Translations under genes and position numbers: made by a program
Source: Mesorhizobium sp. PAMC28654
Lineage (GTDB): Bacteria > Pseudomonadota > Alphaproteobacteria > Rhizobiales > Rhizobiaceae
DNA: 64,000 nt
Reading direction: 5' to 3'
Assembly (NCBI RefSeq): GCF_020616515.1
Contig: NZ_CP085135.1
Location: 4,030,001 to 4,094,000, forward strand
The notes under the pieces: generated by a model
Told to the model about the DNA's origin: nothing
Seen by the model: only the letters and a program-made list of their open reading frames with translations
Database searches by the model: none
Part shown: piece after piece, positions 37,379-45,933 of the stretch
How positions within the stretch are numbered: position 1 is the stretch's first letter
Layout: each line of letters starts with the position of its first letter

Positions 37379-38206
37379 ATGAATACGGGCGATGTAAAAA
37401 ACCCGAAGCTTGCCGTGCAGGCGGCAACCAAGATCTATCGCACGGCTTCCGGCGACCTGCTGGCGCTGGACCGCTGCGATCTCGACATCCGCGCCAACGA
37501 AATCGTCTCGATCGTCGGTCCTTCCGGTTGCGGCAAGACGACCCTTCTATGGTCGATGTCGGGCCTGCATGGCCTGACCAGCGGCGAGATCCGGCTGGAC
37601 GGCAAGCCGATCACCGGCCCGCATCCCGACATCGGCATCGTGTTCCAGGAAGCGAACCTTCTGCCCTGGCGCAATCTGGACGCCAACATCCGCTTTCCCT
37701 TCGAGATCAAGGGCGAGGCGCCGGACCGAGCCTGGATCGCGCATCTGCTCAACCGAGTCGGGCTCGACGGCTTCGGCGGCAAGTTCCCGCGCGAGCTTTC
37801 GGGCGGCATGCAGCAGCGCGCGGCGATCGTGCGGGCGCTGGCGCTGAAACCCTCGGTGCTTTTGATGGACGAACCGTTCGGCGCGCTCGACAGTTTTACC
37901 CGCGAGGAGATGAACCGGCTGGTCGAGGAGATCTGGCTAGATACCAAGACCACCATCGTCTTCATCACCCACAGCATCGAGGAAGCCATCTTCCTTTCCG
38001 ACAGGGTGGTGGTGCTGAGCGCCCGGCCCGGCCGTGTCGCCAAGGAATATCAGGTGCCGTTCCCGCGGCCTCGCTCGATGGAGATCATGGCGACTAAGGA
38101 GGTTTTCGACCTCACCAACAGGATCAAGATGGACATTGTCGGCGGGCGCACAACGCCAAAGGCGCAGGAGCGCGCAAGCGCCGAAATCGTGAGGATCAGG
38201 CCGTGA
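37379..38206 (+). CDS. NitT/TauT-family ABC transporter ATP-binding protein
   Basis: 275 residues from ATG 37379 after a GGGGGG stretch; an ATG at 37340 is open but weakly placed. Walker A GPSGCGKTTLLW, Q-loop VFQEANLLPW, signature LSGGMQQRAAIVRAL, Walker B VLLMDEPFGALD, and H-loop THSIEEAI. The SsuB/TauB pattern is clear. Ends in a GTGA overlap with the permease. Confidence 0.94.
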   Translation: MNTGDVKNPKLAVQAATKIYRTASGDLLALDRCDLDIRANEIVSIVGPSGCGKTTLLWSMSGLHGLTSGEIRLDGKPITGPHPDIGIVFQEANLLPWRNLDANIRFPFEIKGEAPDRAWIAHLLNRVGLDGFGGKFPRELSGGMQQRAAIVRALALKPSVLLMDEPFGALDSFTREEMNRLVEEIWLDTKTTIVFITHSIEEAIFLSDRVVVLSARPGRVAKEYQVPFPRPRSMEIMATKEVFDLTNRIKMDIVGGRTTPKAQERASAEIVRIRP

Positions 38207-39063
38207 GCGGAGGCGACGCCATTCCGGAATTCTCGAAGTCCAAATCGGGTGCCAAATCCGGCGACGGCCGCGATGTGAGCCTGACCAATCTTTCGGCCTT
38301 CGCCAGCGGGCCCGGCATCAGGTCGGGCGCGGAAGTGGTGGCCATCATCGCGGTGGCGGTGATCATCATCGGCGGTATCGAACTGGCGCTGCGGCTGTTC
38401 CACGTGCCGCAATACATCATGCCGCCGCCGAGTTCGATCGCCTACGCGCTGTTCGACGAGTTCCCACTGATCGCGCCTCATCTCGGCTACACGCTGGTCG
38501 AGCTGGTGTCCGGCTTCACCATCGGCGCCATCGTCGGCCTGGTCATGGCCGCCGTCATCACCCAGTTTCCCTTCGCCGAGAAGATCGTCGCGCCTTACAT
38601 CCTGCTGCTCGTCACCACGCCGATGCTGGCGCTGGTGCCGCTGCTGATCCTGCGCTTCGGCTTCGGCTACACGCCGCGCATCATCGCGGTGGCGCTGGCC
38701 GCCGGGCCGATGGTGATGATCAACGCGGCCACCGGCTTTCGCCGCGTCGACAGCGCCAAGATCGCGCTGGCGCGTTCCTATGGCGCCAGCACCTTGCAGA
38801 TCTTCTGGAAGATCCGCGCGCCGATGGCGCTGCCGATGATCCTGGTCGGGTTGATGATCGGCGCGATCTTCGGGCTGCTGACGGCGGTCGGCGCCGAGAT
38901 GGTCGGCGGCGGCTTCGGCCTCGGCAACCGGCTGACCACCTATTCGTCGATGATCCAGATGCCGCAGTTCTTCGCGGTGGTGCTGATCCTGTCGACGCTC
39001 GGCATCCTCATCTACGTGCTCTTCTTCCTGATCGGCAAGAAATGGGCGAGCTGGGAGGCATGA
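38203..39063 (+). CDS. NitT/TauT-family ABC transporter permease
   Basis: 286 residues, GTG start overlapping the ATPase stop. A 40-residue soluble N-terminus is followed by about six membrane helices; ARSYGASTLQIFWKIRAPMALP is the EAA coupling loop. SsuC/TauC-like. The family imports sulfonates, nitrate, thiamine precursors and other small organic molecules. Confidence 0.92.
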   Translation: MSGGDAIPEFSKSKSGAKSGDGRDVSLTNLSAFASGPGIRSGAEVVAIIAVAVIIIGGIELALRLFHVPQYIMPPPSSIAYALFDEFPLIAPHLGYTLVELVSGFTIGAIVGLVMAAVITQFPFAEKIVAPYILLLVTTPMLALVPLLILRFGFGYTPRIIAVALAAGPMVMINAATGFRRVDSAKIALARSYGASTLQIFWKIRAPMALPMILVGLMIGAIFGLLTAVGAEMVGGGFGLGNRLTTYSSMIQMPQFFAVVLILSTLGILIYVLFFLIGKKWASWEA

Positions 39064-39137
39064 CCACAAAGCAGTGACGGCGCCCGGGAGGCGGGCGTCA
39101 GCCAGGAAACCACCACTCAACAAAAAGGGGGAATACC

Positions 39138-40301
39138 GTGACACATGAAAATTCGATCGGCGGAGCGGGAATGAACCGCCGTTACTTCCTGCAGGTCACC
39201 GGCGCCGGCCTGGTGACGGCCACGGCGCTCGGCGCTTCCGGGCTCCGGGCAAAGGCCAAGGCCTATGGAAAGTTCACCTGGATCTCGCCGCGCGGCACGC
39301 TCGAAGTGCTCGACGATTATCCCTACTGGGCGGCCAAGAAGGCTGGTTATTTCGACGGGCTGGACACCGACATGCAGCCGGGCCCATCGGATGGCACGGC
39401 GACGGTGAAGTTCGTCGATGTCGGGCAGGCCGACATGGGCTTTCCGTCGCCCGGCGTGTTCTCCTTCGCCATTCAGAACGGCATGAAGCTGAAATCCGTG
39501 TTCCACATGGGCGCGCGCGACACGTTCAGCATCGCCTTCCGCAAGGGTGAGGGATCGAACGACCTGAAGAAGCTGGAAGGCAAGACCATCCTGCTCGGCT
39601 CCGCCGCCTGGCAGGCGATCACCGATCCGCTGCTCGCCGCGCAAGGCGTCGACATCAAGAAGGTGAAATATGTCGAGGCCGGCTGGCCGACCTGGGGCAC
39701 CGCGCTTGCCGGCGGCCAGGGCGATGCCGCTCTGTCATGGGAAGGCCTGCGCGCCGAATGGATCGCCAAGGGCCTCGACTTCGAATACTGGCTGGGCGTC
39801 GAGCATTCGAAGCTGCCGGCCAACACATTCGTGGTGCGCGCCGCCGATCTCGAAGACCCCGACAAGAAGGCCTTCCTGGAAAAGTATCTGCGCGGCTGGG
39901 CGATGGGCCTGGAGTTCGGCTACCAGAACCCACGTGCGGCCGTGGAAGCGGTGTTCGAGCAGTTCCCGACGCTGGCCAAGAATCTCGGGCCGGAACTAGG
40001 CACCACCTCGATCCTGCAGCAGATCAACGTCTTCCGTGGCGACATGGACAAGCGCGGCGGCTGGGGCTCGCACGACATGGCGAGCTGGCAGGGCTTCTTC
40101 GACGAGATCCACAAGATCGGCCAGATCACCAATCCGGTGACGGCGGAGGATGTCTGCACCAACGAGCTGATCCCTGCCGCCAACGACTTCGACAAGGCCA
40201 AGGTCAAGGCCGATGCCGATGGCGTGAAACTGTCGGAAGGCTTTGCCGCGCTCGATGTCGAGAAGATCAAGGCGCATCTGTTCGACTCGGCGATCAAGTA
40301 A
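39138..40301 (+). CDS. NitT/TauT-family ABC transporter substrate-binding protein
   Basis: 387 residues from GTG 39138 (GGGGGAAT just upstream); ATG 39171 is an alternative that would start at the twin-arginine-like signal (NRRYFLQVTGAGLVTATALG). The mature protein is an NMT1/SsuA-like binding protein (LDDYPYWAAKKAGYFDGLD; VGQADMGFPSPGVFSFA; TILLGSAAWQAITDPLLAAQGVDI in part). Longer than typical SsuA, with a tryptophan-rich C-terminal half (GGWGSHDMASWQGFF). Ligand unknown; the neighbouring amidase, amidohydrolase and FMO point to an N-containing organic compound. Confidence 0.88.
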   Translation: MTHENSIGGAGMNRRYFLQVTGAGLVTATALGASGLRAKAKAYGKFTWISPRGTLEVLDDYPYWAAKKAGYFDGLDTDMQPGPSDGTATVKFVDVGQADMGFPSPGVFSFAIQNGMKLKSVFHMGARDTFSIAFRKGEGSNDLKKLEGKTILLGSAAWQAITDPLLAAQGVDIKKVKYVEAGWPTWGTALAGGQGDAALSWEGLRAEWIAKGLDFEYWLGVEHSKLPANTFVVRAADLEDPDKKAFLEKYLRGWAMGLEFGYQNPRAAVEAVFEQFPTLAKNLGPELGTTSILQQINVFRGDMDKRGGWGSHDMASWQGFFDEIHKIGQITNPVTAEDVCTNELIPAANDFDKAKVKADADGVKLSEGFAALDVEKIKAHLFDSAIK

Positions 40302-40321
40302 GAGCCGGCGGCAACAAGACC

Positions 40322-40344
40322 GGGCGGCGGCAACGCTGCCGCCC
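40322..40344. other. GC-rich hairpin between binding-protein and oxidoreductase genes
   Basis: GGGCGGC (40322-40328) pairs with GCCGCCC (40338-40344) around GGCAACGCT, 20 bp after the binding-protein stop, with no U-tract. Such hairpins after a binding-protein gene often keep its message more abundant than that of downstream genes; here it may separate levels of the importer and the oxidoreductase. Confidence 0.45.
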
Positions 40345-40373
40345 GCAATTCATTGGAAGCATGGGAGGTAGCG

Positions 40374-41459
40374 GTGTCCGACAGAGTAAAAGTCCTTGTG
40401 GTGGGTCTCGGCAACATGGGCGCGTCGCATGCCAGCGCCTATCATCGGCTCGACGGTTTCGAGATCGTCGGCATCATGAGCCGCTCGATCAAGAGCAACA
40501 CAAAGATCCCGGCGGAGCTGGCCGGCTATCCGCTCTACGAGGATTTCGACCAGGCGCTCGCGGAAACCAAACCAGACGCCGTTTCCATCAACAGCTGGCC
40601 GAATACGCACGCCGAATACGCGCTGAAGGCGATTGCAGCCAATTGCCATGTGTTCATGGAAAAGCCGCTGGCCACCAACATCGAGGATGCCGAAAAAGTT
40701 GTCGCGGCGGCCCGCGCCAAGCACCGCAAGCTGGTGCTCGGCTACATCCTGCGCGTCCATCCGTCATGGATAAAGTTCATCGAGGTCGGCAAGACGCTGG
40801 GCAAGCCGTTGGTCATGCGCCTCAACCTCAACCAGCAGAGCAGCGGCAGCGCCTGGCATTGGCACAAGAACCTGATCGACTCCCTGATCCCGATCGTCGA
40901 TTGCGGCGTGCACTATGTCGACGTCATGTGCCAGCTGACCGGCGCCAAGCCGGTGCGCGTTCACGGCATCGGCGCCAAGCTGTGGGCGGAAGCCGATAAG
41001 CCGAATTACGGCCATCTGCACGTCACCTTCGATGACGGTTCTGTCGGCTGGTACGAGGCCGGCTGGGGCCCGATGATGAGCGAGACGGCCTATTTCGTGA
41101 AGGATGTGGTCGGCCCCAAGGGTGCGGTCTCGATCGTCGCCGGCCAGCAGGCGAGCGTGGCCACCGATGCCGAGGTTTCTAACTCGGCCGATATCGACCG
41201 GCACACCAAGACCGATGCGCTCAAGATCCACTACGCACAGGTTGACGGCGACAAGAATTTCTCGAAGCCCGACGAGATCGTCAACATGGAGGACGAGCCG
41301 GGCCATCAGGAACTTTGTGACCGCGAGCAGGCCTTCTTCCTGCGCGCCATCCGCGAGGATCTCGACCTGGCCGAGCAGATGGACGCGGCGGTCAACAGCC
41401 TGCGCATCGTGCTTGCCGCAGAGCAGAGCATCGCGCTGGGGCGGACCGTCGACCTCTGA
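40374..41459 (+). CDS. Gfo/Idh/MocA-family oxidoreductase
   Basis: 361 residues from GTG 40374, five bases after GGGAGG. N-terminal Rossmann fold (VKVLVVGLGNMGASHASAYHRL), the conserved EKP motif (VFMEKPLATNIEDAEKV) carrying the lysine used in catalysis, and a C-terminal beta-sheet domain with HIS-type residues in DCGVHYVDVMCQLTG. These enzymes oxidise or reduce sugars, inositols and other polyols with NAD(P). With an RpiR regulator nearby, a sugar- or polyol-linked substrate is possible. Confidence 0.9.
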   Translation: MSDRVKVLVVGLGNMGASHASAYHRLDGFEIVGIMSRSIKSNTKIPAELAGYPLYEDFDQALAETKPDAVSINSWPNTHAEYALKAIAANCHVFMEKPLATNIEDAEKVVAAARAKHRKLVLGYILRVHPSWIKFIEVGKTLGKPLVMRLNLNQQSSGSAWHWHKNLIDSLIPIVDCGVHYVDVMCQLTGAKPVRVHGIGAKLWAEADKPNYGHLHVTFDDGSVGWYEAGWGPMMSETAYFVKDVVGPKGAVSIVAGQQASVATDAEVSNSADIDRHTKTDALKIHYAQVDGDKNFSKPDEIVNMEDEPGHQELCDREQAFFLRAIREDLDLAEQMDAAVNSLRIVLAAEQSIALGRTVDL

Positions 41460-41567
41460 CGTGATCCTGTTGCGTGCAAGCCCCCTCGCCTGGGTGAGGG
41501 GCCGGCCCGAGGACAGTCCGCGCGGGAACAGGCATCAACACAAAGCCATCGGCCAAGGGAGAGAGAC

Positions 41568-43010
41568 ATGGCTGGGATATCGGAAAGCTTCCTCGAAACT
41601 TATGCTGAGTCCGACGCGCTGGATCTCGCCGGTATGGTGCATCGGGGCGAGGCTTCGCCGGCCGAGCTCGTCGAGTGCTCCATCACCATGATCGAAAGGC
41701 TGAACCCGGCGCTCAACGCGGTGGTTCATCGCCTCTACGACATGGCGCGCGCGCAGGCGGAGACGGTCGACAGGTCATCGCCGCTCGCCGGCGTACCGTT
41801 CCTGCTCAAGGAACTGGCCTCGTCCTGGACAGGCGCGCCCAACACCAATTCCTCCTTCTACCTGAAGGACGTTGTCGCCGACTTCGACGCCGAGGTCGTT
41901 CGCCGCATGAAGGCGGCCGGGCTGGTGCTGGTCGGCAAGTCGAACGCGCCGGAGAATGGCTGGTCGATCACCACCGAGCCAAAGCTCTATGGCACGACGA
42001 AGAACCCATGGAAGGAAGGCATCACGCCCGGCGGCTCCAGCGGCGGCGCGGCCTCGGCCATCGCTTCGCGCATGGTGCCGATCGCCGAGGCCAGCGATGG
42101 CGCCGGCTCGATCCGCATCCCGGCGTCGTGCTGCGGCATCGTCGGGCTGAAACCGTCGCGCGGCCGTGTCAGCCTCGCGCCGTTTGGCGACTATTGGTAT
42201 GGCGGCGCCTACTTCCTGTGCTGCTCTCGCACGGTGCGCGATACCGCCGCCTATCTCGACGCGGTGGCCGGCGCGTTGCCGGGCGATCCCTATACGCCGC
42301 CGGTCCCGGACGGCACCTGGCTCGGCCTGTCGTCACGCGTTCAAAAGAAGCTGCGCATCGGATTTTCCGTGACGCCGCCCAACGGCGCGCCGATCGACCC
42401 GGAAGTGAAGGCGGCGGTGCTGGCAACGGTGGCGGCACTTGAGCGTCTGGGGCACCATGTCGAGGAGCACGACATGCTGCTCGACGCCAATGCGGTCTGG
42501 GCAACCTACACCAACATGACTTGCGTGCAGACGGCGGCGACCTTCGGCTATCTTGAAACGGTGGTCGGCCGGCCGGTGACGCCAGGCGATGTCGAACCGG
42601 TGACCTGGGCGATCATCGAACGCGGCCGCTCGACCGATGGCATCCGCCATGCTTCGGATATCGAGCAGCTCAGGCAGATCGGCCGCGGCATTGTCGGCGA
42701 TCTCGCCGCGTATGATCTTTTCGTCACGCCGACCCTGACGCAACTGCCCCGGCCCTTCGGCTACTACGACATGTCGGAAACGGACATCGACCGCTACAAC
42801 GCCAAATGGGCGGACTCCGTCTTTGCCTACCCTTTCAATATTTCAGGACAGCCGGCGATCTCGCTGCCACTCGGCTGGTCGAAAAGCGGTGTGCCGATCG
42901 GCGTGCAGCTGGTTGGCCGCTACGGCGACGAAGCGACGGTGCTGGCGGCGTCGGCGCAACTTGAACTGGAGATGCCTTGGAAGGACAGGTGGCCGGCGGT
43001 GAGTGTGTAG
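41568..43010 (+). CDS. Amidase-signature family hydrolase
   Basis: 480 residues, usual length. The Ser-cisSer-Lys triad is visible: K81 in PFLLKELAS, S157 in PGGSSGGAAS and the nucleophile S181 in DGAGSIRIPASC. These enzymes cut amide bonds to give an acid and ammonia or an amine. The start ATG 41568 is preceded by GGGAGAGAG. A short hairpin (CCCCTC ... GAGGGG near 41482-41501) precedes it. It ends the co-directional set RpiR-ABC-oxidoreductase-amidase and would free nitrogen from the imported compound. Confidence 0.93.
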   Translation: MAGISESFLETYAESDALDLAGMVHRGEASPAELVECSITMIERLNPALNAVVHRLYDMARAQAETVDRSSPLAGVPFLLKELASSWTGAPNTNSSFYLKDVVADFDAEVVRRMKAAGLVLVGKSNAPENGWSITTEPKLYGTTKNPWKEGITPGGSSGGAASAIASRMVPIAEASDGAGSIRIPASCCGIVGLKPSRGRVSLAPFGDYWYGGAYFLCCSRTVRDTAAYLDAVAGALPGDPYTPPVPDGTWLGLSSRVQKKLRIGFSVTPPNGAPIDPEVKAAVLATVAALERLGHHVEEHDMLLDANAVWATYTNMTCVQTAATFGYLETVVGRPVTPGDVEPVTWAIIERGRSTDGIRHASDIEQLRQIGRGIVGDLAAYDLFVTPTLTQLPRPFGYYDMSETDIDRYNAKWADSVFAYPFNISGQPAISLPLGWSKSGVPIGVQLVGRYGDEATVLAASAQLELEMPWKDRWPAVSV

Positions 43011-43066
43011 GACCAACACACCCTATCGTGTCATGACTTCTTGCCCGAATGCGGCAATCTTTACCC

Positions 43067-43250
43067 GTTGGCGCTGCCCCTCACTGTCCTGCCGGACATC
43101 TCTCCCGTGAACGGGGAGAGAGTGGCTGGCCGCGACGTCGGCGCCTTTCCTGCAGCGTTGGTGATTGGCGAAATCGACGATGGGTGCGCCCCTCTTCCCG
43201 TCACTATACGGGGAGAGGATGCCGGCAGGCAGGTGAGGGGCAGCGCCAAC
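43067..43250. repeat. Intergenic palindromic repeat, copy B
   Basis: About 184 bp between the convergent amidase and M24 genes. The ends are a perfect 17-bp inverted repeat, GTTGGCGCTGCCCCTCA and TGAGGGGCAGCGCCAAC. It shares 43 identical bases at its right end and a 17-base core with copy A at 6504-6683, although the rest has diverged. With its flanks it fills the 300-bp gap; no gene is seen there. Confidence 0.82.
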
Positions 43251-43310
43251 GGCTGGCCATTATGGATAGCTGATATGGCGCACCAGGACGCTTAAAAGTG
43301 CGCGGCCTTG

Positions 43311-44555
43311 CTACCCAATGCTCTCCAACCGTCTCGGCAGCTGGTTCATCGATACCGGCCCGTCCGGCGTGATCAGGAACTGGTCCTCAAGATTGAAGCT
43401 GGCGAGACCGTTGATGTAGAGCGGGATTTCGTATGCCAGCACCATGCCGGCTTCGATCTCGGCATCGCAATCAGTGGCGATATACGGCCATTGTTCGGAA
43501 AACACCGACTGCCCGACACCATGGCCGAAATGCCCACGGCGGTAGGAACGCAAGCCTTGCCGCGCCAGGCTGTCGGTGGCGGCGCGGTGCACGCCCGAGA
43601 TGGGCTTGCCGGGCATCAGCTCCGCCAGCCCATCCTCGAAGGCCCTTTCGGCGATGGCGTGCAATTCACCCTGTTCGGCGGAAGGCGGCCCGAAGATGAA
43701 GTTGCGCGACATGTCGGCCGCGTAGCCACTGACAGTGCAGACCATGTCGCACTTCAGCGGATCGCCGATGGCCGCAACCGCATCGGCGCCCTTGGCGTGG
43801 GCGCCGAGCGTGACATACTCCGCAGTGGAAGCCTGGAGGGACGATCCCGCCGCCGCACCGGTTACACCTTCCCGGTAGAGGGCGATGAGGTCCGACTGGC
43901 GCATGCCGAGCGCCGCACGCTCCCGCAACCGCGCCAGTCCGGCCTCGGACAGGACAATGCCTTGCTGGAGGAGGTCGATCTCCCCTTGCGACTTGATCGC
44001 CCGCAACCTGTCGAGAACCTGCGAGCCATTGACCATTAAACAATCCGGCAGCATCGCCTGCAGCGCCGAAAAATCGGTGGCGGAGACGAAGTCCAGATCG
44101 ATGCCGATCGTTGCGCGGTCGAGCCCGAATTCGCCGAGGATCCGCTTGAGCTGAACGGCCGAGTTGGCGAGTTCGAATGTTCCCGGCCGGGAAAAGTCTG
44201 GCCCGCGACCAAGCGAGATCAGCCCGGCCTCGATGCGCTCTCCCAGCGAATGCCCTGATGTCGAGGCCTCGAAAGGCGCTGATTCGATCCAGATCGGATG
44301 CGTATGGACGAGGGCATCCGGAGACGCTGCCCGCAGTTGCGCCGCATAGAAATCGGCCGCGACCACGCCGATCGGCAGGTCGCTTCTCCTGGGAATGACG
44401 ACGAAGCCCGCGCCAGCCCGCCGGAACAGGCCGGCCGCGCCGATCCATGTTCCGGTGGCATATTGAAAGGCTTCGGGCTCGCAAAGCACCAGCGCCTCGA
44501 TCCCCGCGCGCTCCATCAGCCGCGTTGCACGTTCACGGTCCACAAAGCCGGTCAT
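43311..44555 (-). CDS. M24-family metallopeptidase / creatinase-like hydrolase
   Basis: 414 residues from ATG 44555 (AAGGAA upstream). An N-terminal creatinase-type domain (about 1-170) is followed by a pita-bread domain with all five metal ligands: aspartates in KCDMVCTVSGYAADMSRNF, histidine in GHFGHGVGQS, and glutamates in LAYEIPLY and NLEDQFLI. The family includes Xaa-Pro peptidases, creatinase and ectoine hydrolase (EutD/DoeA). Context (EhuBCD-like transporter, racemase, MocR) favours a hydrolase for an imported amino-acid derivative over a housekeeping peptidase. Confidence 0.88.
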   Translation of the reverse strand: MTGFVDRERATRLMERAGIEALVLCEPEAFQYATGTWIGAAGLFRRAGAGFVVIPRRSDLPIGVVAADFYAAQLRAASPDALVHTHPIWIESAPFEASTSGHSLGERIEAGLISLGRGPDFSRPGTFELANSAVQLKRILGEFGLDRATIGIDLDFVSATDFSALQAMLPDCLMVNGSQVLDRLRAIKSQGEIDLLQQGIVLSEAGLARLRERAALGMRQSDLIALYREGVTGAAAGSSLQASTAEYVTLGAHAKGADAVAAIGDPLKCDMVCTVSGYAADMSRNFIFGPPSAEQGELHAIAERAFEDGLAELMPGKPISGVHRAATDSLARQGLRSYRRGHFGHGVGQSVFSEQWPYIATDCDAEIEAGMVLAYEIPLYINGLASFNLEDQFLITPDGPVSMNQLPRRLESIG

Positions 44556-44607
44556 GAGGTTCCTTTCCGACACCGCCGATGCGGCGGCGTTCTTGCGGGT
44601 CTTTGCA

Positions 44608-45261
44608 TTACGCGCCCTTGCGGGTGCTATCCAGCCGCCTGACAAGCAGCGAGCAGGGAATGCTGATGGCGAGGAAGATCAGCGCCACCAACGTGTAGGG
44701 CTCATTGTAGCGATAGGTCTTGCCCGCCACATCCTGTGCGGCGCCAAACAGTTCGATGACCGTGATGGTCGCCAGGATCGGCGTCTCCTTGAACATGCCG
44801 ATCAGGTAATTTCCAAGCACCGGGAGGATCGGCTTGAGCGCCTGCGGCGCGATCACCAGCGCCCATTTCTGGACGGTGCTGAGGCCAAGCGCGTCCGCGG
44901 CTTCGAACTGGCCCACGGGCACCGCGCCGATGCCGGCGCGATAGACCTCGGCGATGAAGGCGGAATAGTGCAGGGACAGGCCGAGGATGCCCGCCGAAAG
45001 GGCGCCTATGGTGATGCCGAAGGACGGCAGCACGTAGAAGACGAAATAGAGCTGCACCAGAAGCGGCGTGTTGCGGATCACATAGACGAAGCCGATGGCG
45101 ATGAAACGCAGCGCCTTGATATGAGAGCGGTACATCGTCGCGACGATGGCGCCGCCTACCAGCGCGCCGGCAAACCCGCCGATCGTCGCCAGTATGGTCA
45201 GCACGGCGCCCTGCAGCAGGACGGGCAGGATGCTCAGGGCGAAGGCGAAATCAAACGACAC
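44608..45261 (-). CDS. Amino-acid ABC transporter permease (EhuD-like)
   Basis: 217 residues, five predicted membrane helices of the HisM/HisQ type. IRNTPLLVQLYFVFYVLPSFGI and LHYSAFIAEVYRAGIGAVPVGQFEAADALG (in parts) contain the permease signature and coupling loop. The LHYSA.. AEVYRAGI pattern recalls EhuD of ectoine importers. It overlaps the second permease by 11 bp. No ATP-binding gene follows. Confidence 0.9.
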   Translation of the reverse strand: MSFDFAFALSILPVLLQGAVLTILATIGGFAGALVGGAIVATMYRSHIKALRFIAIGFVYVIRNTPLLVQLYFVFYVLPSFGITIGALSAGILGLSLHYSAFIAEVYRAGIGAVPVGQFEAADALGLSTVQKWALVIAPQALKPILPVLGNYLIGMFKETPILATITVIELFGAAQDVAGKTYRYNEPYTLVALIFLAISIPCSLLVRRLDSTRKGA

Positions 45262-45928
45262 GCGATTTCCCCTGCTTGAAGCGGCCGGCGCGCTTTTCCG
45301 CCCAGGACACGAGAAGGTTCAGCGGCGTGTTGATGGCGAGATACATCACCAGGATGATCAGCCAGACCAGCGACGTGTCGCCGGTGGCGTTGATCAGATT
45401 GTGGCCGGTCTGGGTCAGCTCGGTAATGGTGATGAGCGAGACAAGCGCGGTCGCCTTGACGATCTCGATCGCAAGGTTGCCGAAACTCGGCAGCATGATC
45501 AGCATCGCCTGCGGAAAGATGATTTTCGAGAAGGTGATCCAGCGGGGGAGCGACAGGCTGCGTGCCGCCTCATACTGGCCGATGCCGATGCTGGCGATGG
45601 CCGAGCGGACAATCTCCGAACCATAGGCGCCAAGATTGAGGCCGATGCCGAGCACCGCGGTCGTCTCGGCGCTGAGCCGGACATGGTAGAGCGGCAGGAT
45701 GAAATAGAGGAAGAACAGCTGCACCAGCAGCGAGGTGCCGCGGAAGAACTCGACGAAGATGACGGCGCCGATGCGCAGCGGCCGCAGGCCGGACAGCCGG
45801 GCCATGCCGATCAGGAATGCCACGGCGATGGCCGCGACGAGCGACATGGCCGATATCTGGACGGTCGCCCATGCCCCTTGCAAAAGAAGGGGCATAAGTT
45901 CGGCCAGCTTGGCGAAGCTGTCCGTCAC
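45251..45928 (-). CDS. Amino-acid ABC transporter permease (EhuC-like)
   Basis: 225 residues, five predicted membrane helices. FFRGTSLLVQLFFLYFILPLYHV and GIGQYEAARSLSLPRWITFSKIIFPQA show the amino-acid permease signature, with FRGTSLLVQL as in EhuC. It pairs with the EhuD-like permease. It begins 5 bp after the binding-protein stop. Confidence 0.9.
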   Translation of the reverse strand: MTDSFAKLAELMPLLLQGAWATVQISAMSLVAAIAVAFLIGMARLSGLRPLRIGAVIFVEFFRGTSLLVQLFFLYFILPLYHVRLSAETTAVLGIGLNLGAYGSEIVRSAIASIGIGQYEAARSLSLPRWITFSKIIFPQAMLIMLPSFGNLAIEIVKATALVSLITITELTQTGHNLINATGDTSLVWLIILVMYLAINTPLNLLVSWAEKRAGRFKQGKSRVV

Positions 45929-45933
45929 CGGTG

